Shown here piece by piece: positions 38,992-45,249 of a stretch of 45,249 bases of DNA. The stretch lies in contig JAZUJK010000020.1 in assembly GCA_045642705.1 (NCBI GenBank), positions 1-45,249 on the forward strand. Direction: 5' to 3'. The notes beneath the pieces were generated by a model, which saw only the letters and a program-made list of their open reading frames with translations, made no database searches and was not told the origin of the DNA. The translations under genes and the position numbers were made by a program. This DNA is from UBA1227 sp045642705. Its GTDB lineage: Bacteria; Bacillota; Clostridia; Oscillospirales; Acutalibacteraceae. Positions within the stretch are counted from its first letter, which is position 1. Each line of letters starts with the position of its first letter.

Positions 38992-39723
38992 TTATGCAAG
39001 GAACATTAATGAAAGCGCGATAAGGAACTGTCCTAAATAATAAGTTGCGTGATTTGTAATAACATCAATTGGTCTATTCTTGCCTTCTCCGAAATATGTG
39101 CCAGATAGAATAAGATCAGAGATAAGGAAGAAAACAGCACCAACGAACATAACATTGAGCTGTGCTACTGCAAAGCCATTATAGATTGCAAGTGCACCAA
39201 CTATAAGTGTCATAGCGATAAGAATGCCGCCATAAACACCTGTTATCATCTTGAATTTACCATAGTTTAGTTTCATTGGCTTCTCGAGGAATAGTACATT
39301 TAAAATACCAGCCAAGAGACCAACTACAAGTGGAATAATCGCAAAAAGAATGCCCTTGGTGCAAGACCAATCTGCAGCATAGATATAGAGACCTGCAATT
39401 AGGAAAATATGCTGAACTGCGAAAACACAGAAACCTGCAAATGTGAAAGGATCATTCTCTGCTGGATAGATAAATTTAAGATCTAACCAGAGGTCTCCGA
39501 GCAAACCAAATAAGAGACCTATAAGTACGAAAAGGCCAAATCCACTGTTCATGCCTGATGCTGCAAAAGCGACAGCAGCAGTAGCCATAAAGCCAACAGA
39601 TGAAAGAGACTTTAAAATAAGTGCCTTAATATTTGCTCCGTCTTTTCTTGCCATCAAGAACCAAATAGTAATTACGGCACCGATAGCAAAACAAATAATT
39701 GTCAAAACTTTTGCAAAATTCAT
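38992..39723 (-). CDS. YhhN-family membrane protein (TMEM86/lysoplasmalogenase-like)
   Basis: This 243-residue protein has about eight helices. 'KSLSSVGFMATAAVAFA', 'GLLGDLWLDL', 'CVFAVQHIFLIAGL', 'FLISDLILSG' and 'ATYYLGQFLIALSL' are the conserved YhhN blocks, including the acidic D pairs proposed as catalytic in lysoplasmalogenase, which cleaves vinyl-ether lipids. Plasmalogens are common in anaerobic clostridia, so the activity is plausible but unproven. It lies 14 bases after the ThrE small subunit gene. Confidence 0.85.
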   Translation of the reverse strand: MNFAKVLTIICFAIGAVITIWFLMARKDGANIKALILKSLSSVGFMATAAVAFAASGMNSGFGLFVLIGLLFGLLGDLWLDLKFIYPAENDPFTFAGFCVFAVQHIFLIAGLYIYAADWSCTKGILFAIIPLVVGLLAGILNVLFLEKPMKLNYGKFKMITGVYGGILIAMTLIVGALAIYNGFAVAQLNVMFVGAVFFLISDLILSGTYFGEGKNRPIDVITNHATYYLGQFLIALSLMFLA

Positions 39724-39737
39724 TTTATCAACCCCTA

Positions 39738-40190
39738 TTATTCACGAACTTGTGCTTTTCTCTGGAAAAGCATAGCCCACAATGTCCATACGATACTGAT
39801 GCCAAGTGCTATTGATAAAGCATACTGTATTGTAAGTCTAGCATAGTGCCAGAAAGCATCATAATCCCTCTGTACAAGTTCGCTCATTGTATAATAGAGT
39901 GAGCCTCCTGGAATAAGAGGTATAACAGAAGGAATCAAAAGAACCGTAGCTGGTGTCTTTTGAAGTTTCGCAACTATTTCTGCAAGCAATGTGCAGCAAA
40001 TCGTTGCAACAAACGAAGCAATAAATATATTGTCAGTATAATGAAGCACAAACAAATATGTGCCCCATGTAATAGCTCCGCCAAGCGCCGCAAGTGGCAA
40101 ATGTTCTGGACGAAGCCTATAAATTAGCGAAAAGCCAAATGAGCCGAGTGCGGCTGTCACAATTTGAATTACTATAAGTTTAAGTTCCAT
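39738..40190 (-). CDS. Threonine/serine exporter, small subunit (ThrE_2/DUF3815)
   Basis: This 150-residue protein has about four to five helices. 'FGFSLIYRLRPEHLPLAALG' and 'LLIPSVIPLIPGGSLYYTM' are ThrE_2 signatures. In bacteria with split ThrE this part pairs with the larger ThrE_1 protein, encoded six bases upstream. The pair exports threonine and serine. The ATG overlaps no gene and follows a short RBS. Confidence 0.88.
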   Translation of the reverse strand: MELKLIVIQIVTAALGSFGFSLIYRLRPEHLPLAALGGAITWGTYLFVLHYTDNIFIASFVATICCTLLAEIVAKLQKTPATVLLIPSVIPLIPGGSLYYTMSELVQRDYDAFWHYARLTIQYALSIALGISIVWTLWAMLFQRKAQVRE

Positions 40191-40196
40191 GCCGCA

Positions 40197-40961
40197 TCAC
40201 CACACAATCCAGAATGCCATAATGAAGCCTGTGGCGAGAGCCGCCGCCCACATTACGGATTCTATAAGTCTCATTGTTCCCGTTACTGTATCACCAACAA
40301 GCATATCTTTAATAGCATTGGTCATAGCAACGCCGGGTATAAGAAGCATTATGTCACCGATTAATATCTTATCCAAGTTAAGTCCAGGAATTAATCTTAC
40401 AATAAGACATACGCCGAGTCCTACAACAAATGATGTCACTAAGTTGTAAATGATAAGGTTTGGTGATCTTGGCGCGAGTTGCTTTTGGAATAGGCAAATT
40501 AGCACGCCAAATATAGCGGCCACAATTCCATCCCAAATCTTTCCGCCAAAGAATATAGCAAAAGCGCCCGCAGCCAACGCACTTCCCAGATACATACGTA
40601 TCGGCTTAGTCGTCGGGCGAATCGCTTTGACATATTCTTCCTTCAATTCTTCAACAGTTAAATCGCCGCTGCAGAAATGGCGACTTACATTATTTACACG
40701 AGCAAGCTTACGGAAATCTGTAGAGCCTGGATCTGTAATTCTTCTTGTCAATGTGATAGAGTTGCCCTCTTGGAACTCCATAGTTACAACAATTGATGTT
40801 GTAATTACGAAGACATTCATCTCTTTTGCTCCATAGGCAAAACCCATTCTAGAAAGCGTATCCTCAACACGGTTTACCTCTGCGCCGCAGCACATTAGAG
40901 CCTCGCCCATATCAAGAGCTACGGTTAGAAATTCATACGCCTTTTCTCTCGATTCTTCCAC
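40197..40961 (-). CDS. Threonine/serine exporter, large subunit (ThrE_1/DUF1212)
   Basis: This 254-residue protein has a soluble N-terminal region (about 1-115) with 'GEALMCCGAEVNRVEDTLSR', the conserved ThrE_1 segment, followed by five helices with 'GDIMLLIPGVAMTNAIKDML'. Export of L-threonine/L-serine is known for the family. The start is GTG 40961 after GAGGTGGATAA. It is nine bases after the metal exporter gene and six before its small partner. Confidence 0.9.
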   Translation of the reverse strand: MEESREKAYEFLTVALDMGEALMCCGAEVNRVEDTLSRMGFAYGAKEMNVFVITTSIVVTMEFQEGNSITLTRRITDPGSTDFRKLARVNNVSRHFCSGDLTVEELKEEYVKAIRPTTKPIRMYLGSALAAGAFAIFFGGKIWDGIVAAIFGVLICLFQKQLAPRSPNLIIYNLVTSFVVGLGVCLIVRLIPGLNLDKILIGDIMLLIPGVAMTNAIKDMLVGDTVTGTMRLIESVMWAAALATGFIMAFWIVW

Positions 40962-40970
40962 TTATCCACC

Positions 40971-41864
40971 TCAAATGCTAAGTCCAAAGAGACTAGCAAC
41001 ATCCAAAAGTTCAATCAAAATACCAAATACTACACCTGAAAGATAGAGAATACCAACTATCTCTACATTGCGAAGTTTGTTCTCGTTCATACGGAAAAGT
41101 ACAACCAGACCGATTCCCGCACCAACAAGCAATCCGCTCATCATTGCACCAAATGACAGTGCGCCTTCTAGATAAAGCTGTGTAATAACAACTGATGCGG
41201 CGCAGTTTGGAATAAGCCCAATAATGCCTGCAACGAGTTCACCAATTATTGGCTTATTAGTAATGAAATTCGCAAGGGATTCCTCACCAATAAATTCAAT
41301 GATATATCCTAGAACAAGTGATACTGCAAAAATGAAAGCCGTGATTTGCAATGTGTGATGAACAGCGGACTTAAAAATTCCTTCTTCTTCACAATTACAG
41401 TGATCATGCTCACAGATATGTCCTATCTCAGGACTTGGTGTATGCGATCTCGACCTTATGATAAGTCGAGCAGAAATATCTACTGCGAAACCTACAAAGA
41501 GACCAATTATCATTTTCATTGCAAGGATTTTTAATATATCTGTCACTGGTACATGCTCAGAAATAAATATCGGCAACATCTCATCTGATGTTGATAGATA
41601 AACAGCAATCAGTGTACCAACAGTAATGATGCGTCCTGCATATAAACTGGATGCAGCAGCGGAAAAACCACACTGTGGAAATGCACCGAGAATAGAGCCA
41701 AAGAGCGGGCCTACTTTTCCTGATGCACGGATAGCGTCCTTAGCTTTTTCACCAGTTTTATGCTCAATATATTCCATTGCAAGATATGTCAAAAATAAAA
41801 ATGGTAGCAACTTGACTGTATCAAGAAGTACATCAAGCAATACATCTAAAATCGTATCTAACAT
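40971..41864 (-). CDS. ArsP_2-type putative metal exporter (10-TM permease)
   Basis: This 297-residue polytopic protein carries 'AFPQCGFSAAASSLYAGR' and 'AVYLSTSDEMLPIFISEH', the ArsP_2 (PF11449) signature, and a repeat of the motif as 'GLIPNCAASVVITQLYLEG'. Members are annotated as putative heavy-metal or manganese exporters. A cytoplasmic or external loop at residues 149-161 is rich in Cys and His (HICEHDHCNCEEE), a likely metal-binding site. No yybP-ykoY riboswitch is seen upstream; it has a plain promoter. It heads the five-gene unit that includes thrE and pyk. Confidence 0.8.
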   Translation of the reverse strand: MLDTILDVLLDVLLDTVKLLPFLFLTYLAMEYIEHKTGEKAKDAIRASGKVGPLFGSILGAFPQCGFSAAASSLYAGRIITVGTLIAVYLSTSDEMLPIFISEHVPVTDILKILAMKMIIGLFVGFAVDISARLIIRSRSHTPSPEIGHICEHDHCNCEEEGIFKSAVHHTLQITAFIFAVSLVLGYIIEFIGEESLANFITNKPIIGELVAGIIGLIPNCAASVVITQLYLEGALSFGAMMSGLLVGAGIGLVVLFRMNENKLRNVEIVGILYLSGVVFGILIELLDVASLFGLSI

Positions 41865-41911
41865 ATTGTCTCCTTATATATAATAATCGCGCGTTATATA
41901 ATGCCTTACGC

Positions 41912-41940
41912 ATATTAACATTTTATTATATGAATGTCAA
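41912..41940 (-). promoter_or_regulatory. Promoter of the exporter-thrE-yhhN-pyk operon
   Basis: On the minus strand TTGACA (41935-41940), 17 bases, TAATAT (41912-41917). The -35 lies directly at the edge of the terminator of the upstream EF-G-like gene. Confidence 0.75.
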
Positions 41941-41941
41941 A

Positions 41942-41983
41942 ATAAAAATGCCCCAAAAGACTTGCATCTTTTGGAGCATTTTT
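41942..41983 (-). terminator. Terminator of the EF-G-like gene
   Basis: On the minus strand, arms 41983-41967 and 41960-41944 form a 16-pair stem with one C-A mismatch and a 6-base loop, followed by TTTTATTTT. Confidence 0.82.
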
Positions 41984-41992
41984 TATATAAAA

Positions 41993-44068
41993 TTATTCCT
42001 CTGCTTCTTTCTTAGCTGCTTCAATAACCTTCTGAGCAACTTCATTTGGACACTCTTCATAACGAGCGAACTCAATTGAGAATGAGCCTCTGCCCTTAGT
42101 AGCAGAACGAAGTACTGTTGGGAAATCAGAAACTTCTGCCATTGGAACTTCACCAACGAGTTTCTGCATACCAGCTTTTCCTTCAAGTGGCTCCATACCA
42201 AGTACACGACCACGGCGCTTTGTTACATCACCCATGATGTCGCCCATGTTGTCGTCTGGTACGATTACTTCAAGTGTTCCGATAGGCTCAAGAATTACAG
42301 GATTTGCCTGTGGGATACCCTCTTTATATGCGAGAGATGCAGCTGTCTTAAATGACATTTCTGATGAGTCTACTGGGTGGTAAGAACCATCATAAAGAGT
42401 AGCCTTGAGGCCAACCATTGGATATCCAGCAAGAACGCCCTTCTCGATAGAATCCTGGAGACCCTTCTCTACTGCTGGGAAGAAGTTCTTAGGTACTGAA
42501 CCACCGAATACTTCCTCTGCAAATTCAAGACCTGGTGCATCACAAGGCTCAAAGCGAATCCATACATCACCGAACTGTCCATGTCCGCCGGACTGCTTCT
42601 TATAACGACCCTGTACTTCAACCTTTTTCTTGATTGCCTCACGATAAGCAACCTTAGGAGCCTTGAGCTCAACATCTACGCCGAACTTAGCCTTAAGTTT
42701 TGCTATAACAACGTCGATATGCTGCTCACCGAGACCAGATAAGATCTGCTCCTTAGTCTCTGTGTTTGTACCAAATGTAATTGTTGGATCCTCATCCATA
42801 AGTTTGATGAGACCCTGAGCAATCTTCTCTTCGTCGCCCTTCTTTGTTGCATAAACTGCCATTGGCATGCAAGGTGCTGGAAGATTGAGACCCTTAAGTG
42901 TAAGAGGATTCTTAGCACTTGAAATTGTATCGCCTGTCTTGAGACCTGCGAGCTTAGTAAGAATAGCAATATCACCAGCTGTGATTACTGTGCCATCCTC
43001 CTGCTTTCCACCATGTGGGAAGAGGATCTTACCCATACGCTCTGTCTCGCCTGTGCGTGTATTATAAATTGGTGTATCAGCTTTGATTTCACCAGAGATA
43101 ACCTTAACGTAAGAAAGCTTTCCTACGAATGGATCGGCAATTGTCTTGAAGCAAATTGCTGCAAGAGGACCTGCTGGATCACATTTAAGAGCAACTTCTT
43201 TTCCGTCTGCATCAAGAGCAACCTCAGATGTCTTAGAAGAAGCTGCAGGAAGAAGATTAACAAGACCTGAAAGGAGAAGATCTACACCTTCAAGTGTCTG
43301 ACCTGAGCAAGCATATACAGGATAGATGTCACCATTTGTTACACCTGTAAGAAGTCCCTGAAGAGCCTCTTCCTCTGTGAAAGGCTCGCCCTCAAAGAAC
43401 TTCTCCATGAGCTCATCAGAAGATGTTGCAACTGACTCGTTGAACATGTCGCGCATAGCATCAAGCTTTGCACTGCTTGGCATTGGGATTTCTACTGCCT
43501 TGCCATCTTTATATTCATAAGCCTTATTCTGTCCGAAATTAACAAGGCTCTTAATTTTTCCATCCTCGATATATGGAACAACTACTGGGCAGAGCTTTGT
43601 GCCATGAACTGCCTGAAGTTCCTCAAACAAATTACCAAAGTTAGCATTCTCAGCATCTGTCTTATTGATAACAAACATTGTTGAGAGATTACGTGCGCGT
43701 GCAGCCTCAAAAGCCTTCTCTGCGCCAACGTCATACTTTGCTTTTTCTGCGTCTGTTACGATTACCATACAGCCTGCTGCACGTGCAGCCTCCGATAGAC
43801 CACTAGCGAAATCGAATAGACCTGGAGTGTCGATAATATTAAGCTTTACATCTTTCCAATCAAGGCTTGCAACAGCACTCATAAGAGTTACTCCGCGCTT
43901 CTTTTCCTCAGCGTCAAAGTCCATTACTGTTGAACCATCAACTACTTTGCCCAATCTATCAGTTGCTCCGGCCACATAGAGCATCGCTTCGCAAAGTGTT
44001 GTCTTACCGCGTCCTGCGTGGCCAGCAACCGCAATGTTTCGGATGTTACTAGAATTATATGTTTTCAT
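41993..44068 (-). CDS. Elongation factor G-like GTPase (EF-G paralogue)
   Basis: This 691-residue translational GTPase has EF-G domain order. G1 is 'AGHAGRGKTTL' (residues 15-25; EF-G proper has GHIDAGKTT), G2 'KRGVTLMSA', G3 D80-TPG-L84-FDF and G4 NKTD (135-138). In canonical EF-G the G3 motif is DTPGHVDF; the catalytic histidine is leucine here. Domain II, III and IV follow ('GYPMVGLKATLYDGSYHPVD' in IV). Such EF-G2/EF-G-like paralogues are widespread; their role is uncertain and GTP hydrolysis may be slow or uncoupled. ATG 44068 follows GAAGGAGGAAGACAA. Single gene with its own terminator. Confidence 0.9.
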   Translation of the reverse strand: MKTYNSSNIRNIAVAGHAGRGKTTLCEAMLYVAGATDRLGKVVDGSTVMDFDAEEKKRGVTLMSAVASLDWKDVKLNIIDTPGLFDFASGLSEAARAAGCMVIVTDAEKAKYDVGAEKAFEAARARNLSTMFVINKTDAENANFGNLFEELQAVHGTKLCPVVVPYIEDGKIKSLVNFGQNKAYEYKDGKAVEIPMPSSAKLDAMRDMFNESVATSSDELMEKFFEGEPFTEEEALQGLLTGVTNGDIYPVYACSGQTLEGVDLLLSGLVNLLPAASSKTSEVALDADGKEVALKCDPAGPLAAICFKTIADPFVGKLSYVKVISGEIKADTPIYNTRTGETERMGKILFPHGGKQEDGTVITAGDIAILTKLAGLKTGDTISSAKNPLTLKGLNLPAPCMPMAVYATKKGDEEKIAQGLIKLMDEDPTITFGTNTETKEQILSGLGEQHIDVVIAKLKAKFGVDVELKAPKVAYREAIKKKVEVQGRYKKQSGGHGQFGDVWIRFEPCDAPGLEFAEEVFGGSVPKNFFPAVEKGLQDSIEKGVLAGYPMVGLKATLYDGSYHPVDSSEMSFKTAASLAYKEGIPQANPVILEPIGTLEVIVPDDNMGDIMGDVTKRRGRVLGMEPLEGKAGMQKLVGEVPMAEVSDFPTVLRSATKGRGSFSIEFARYEECPNEVAQKVIEAAKKEAEE

Positions 44069-44235
44069 TTGTCTTCCTCCTTCATATATATGAAAAATGC
44101 ACAAAATTCCGTCTCTTTTTAGAAAAACGCTACGATAATTTTACCATAGCACAAAGAAGCTTGTAAATATGGGAAAGTGTAGATAAATAGTGCGTTTTTT
44201 TGGTTGATTTTTAAGAAAAGTAATTTAATCTTACA

Positions 44236-44264
44236 TTGACATATTTAATAAATAAAAGTAAAAT
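44236..44264 (+). promoter_or_regulatory. Promoter of the epimerase-like gene
   Basis: TTGACA (44236-44241), 17 bases, TAAAAT (44259-44264); one mismatch overall. Strong expression is predicted, matching the biased codons downstream. Confidence 0.8.
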
Positions 44265-44298
44265 ATAAACGCTATATTTTTGCAAAGGAGATAATCAT

Positions 44299-45249
44299 AT
44301 GAAAATTTGTATGATCGGCGGCACAGGCCTTCTTGGTGCTGAAGCTGCTAAGGTTATGATCGCTAAGGGTCATAAGGTATCTACACTTGCTCTTCCTCCT
44401 CTTCCAGAGGGAGCTCCTATCCCAGAAGAGATGGAAATCATCTTCCAGGATATCAACAAGTGGTCAGATGCAGACATCGAGAATTGGCTCAAGGGCGCTG
44501 ACGCTTTCGTATTCGCAGCAGGCGTTGACGAGCGTGTTGAGATGGAAGCTCCAGTACTTCCTAAGTATCACAAGTTCAACATCGCTCCTCTTGAGAGAAT
44601 ATTCCCAATCTGTAAGAAGGCTGGCGTAAAGCACGCTACAGTTCTTGGTTCTTACTTCGCTTATTGGGCAAAGATGCATCCAGAGAAGCCTGACTATTGC
44701 AGCGATAGAAACCCATACATCCAGTCACGTCTTGCTCAGGAGCAGTTCTGCAAGGATTCTTGCGACGAGAACTTCTCAGTTGACGTACTTGAACTTCCAT
44801 ACATTTTCGGCACACAGCCAGGTCGTCGTCCAGTTTGGACTATCCTTATCGACAAGATTAAGATGATGGATAAGTGGCCATTCACAATGTATCCATGGGG
44901 CGGCACAGCTATGCTTACATGCCGTCAGGTTGGTGAGTGCATCTGTGGTTCAGCTACACGTCAGTCTAAGGGCTACGAGGCTCTTCCATGTGCTTGCTAC
45001 AACATGAAGTGGGGTCCATTCCTCAAGATCGTTTACAACGCACGTGGCATGGGCGCTAACCGTCCAATCCTTTACGTACCACCAGTTGCTATGAAGCTTG
45101 GTCTCTTCGGTATCCTTAGAGATTACAAGAAGCGCAACATCGAGTCTGGTACATCACTCTTCACAACAGCTGATCTCATGGGCGATGATATCTTCATCGA
45201 CACAGGTATCGCTGAGTCTCTTGGTGCTACACCAGATGACATCGAAGCT
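44299..45249 (+). CDS. NAD-dependent epimerase/dehydratase-like (extended SDR), truncated by window end
   Basis: The frame from ATG 44299 (after AAAGGAGATAATCAT) stays open for 317 codons to the window edge, so the C-terminus is missing. The N-terminal Rossmann motif is 'MIGGTGLLGAEAAKVM'. The usual active-site YxxxK is replaced by Y140-IQS-R144, so it may be a non-catalytic or altered member. Substrate is unknown. Codons are highly selective (ATC and AAG preferred almost throughout), unlike the neighbours, suggesting high expression. The fused Cys residues near 'GECICGSATRQ' and 'LPCACYNM' are unusual for the family. Confidence 0.8.
   Translation, partial: MKICMIGGTGLLGAEAAKVMIAKGHKVSTLALPPLPEGAPIPEEMEIIFQDINKWSDADIENWLKGADAFVFAAGVDERVEMEAPVLPKYHKFNIAPLERIFPICKKAGVKHATVLGSYFAYWAKMHPEKPDYCSDRNPYIQSRLAQEQFCKDSCDENFSVDVLELPYIFGTQPGRRPVWTILIDKIKMMDKWPFTMYPWGGTAMLTCRQVGECICGSATRQSKGYEALPCACYNMKWGPFLKIVYNARGMGANRPILYVPPVAMKLGLFGILRDYKKRNIESGTSLFTTADLMGDDIFIDTGIAESLGATPDDIEA

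Noticed and set aside
3494..41983. CRISPR-like repeats from the recurrent hairpins
   Set aside because: The hairpins are unique terminators at gene ends with T runs, not direct repeats with spacers.
41865..41990. Manganese (yybP-ykoY) riboswitch before the exporter
   Set aside because: The space between promoter and ATG is only about 40 bases and no such fold is visible.

Overview
This is a 45 kb chromosomal segment from a low-GC anaerobic Firmicute, most likely a Clostridia/Lachnospiraceae-type bacterium. That placement is inferred from the S10-spc-alpha ribosomal gene order, strong AGGAGG ribosome binding sites, rubrerythrin, an ECF vitamin transporter subunit, an FHA-SEDS-PBP cluster and the Gram-positive zinc-type adenylate kinase and ribosomal proteins. 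I see no prophage, insertion sequence, CRISPR array or plasmid backbone.

Layout. Positions 1-5.9 kb hold a cut-off DUF1648-like membrane protein, a HAD phosphatase, an iron-sulfur aldo/keto reductase coupled to a DUF3592/tubby-like membrane protein, an HGGG esterase and an NDH-2 type dehydrogenase. From 5.9 to 11.3 kb, a Nudix hydrolase operon with two unknown membrane proteins diverges from a rubrerythrin operon; an ECF S component and a GPH-type sugar symporter follow. From 11.3 to 13.3 kb, leftward genes encode a STAS protein, ThrH, an orphan 58-residue protein, YfbR and a 58-residue membrane peptide. From 13.5 to 17.0 kb lies a cell-wall operon: double-FHA protein, FtsW/RodA-type glycosyltransferase and class B PBP.

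From 17.0 to 32.0 kb, 31 genes run leftward in one S10-spc-alpha cluster, rpsJ to rplQ, including secY, adk, map, infA and rpoA. Upstream of rpsJ is a roughly 260-base leader with mutually exclusive helices; its frame stays open into rpsJ for 80 codons and contains a possible GTG start with a ribosome binding site. rarA diverges from it.

From 32.5 to 37.5 kb, DNA maintenance genes (rarA, an OGG1-like glycosylase, nth) are interspersed with two tRNAs (Met, Glu), a phosphoglycolate-phosphatase-like HAD protein and a DUF1624 membrane protein. From 37.5 to 41.9 kb is a tight five-gene leftward operon: ArsP_2-type metal exporter, two-part ThrE threonine/serine exporter, YhhN protein and pyruvate kinase. 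It is followed by an EF-G paralogue with a degenerate G3 motif and, at the right edge, an incomplete NAD-dependent epimerase-like gene with strongly biased codons.

The most notable signals are the rpsJ leader and its in-phase Cys-rich frame, back-to-back promoters of rubrerythrin and the Nudix operon sharing one -35 heptamer, the CG-repeat spacer in the rarA promoter, a consensus tRNA promoter embedded in a coding sequence, and the EF-G paralogue lacking its catalytic histidine. No wholly new defence or metabolic system could be demonstrated.
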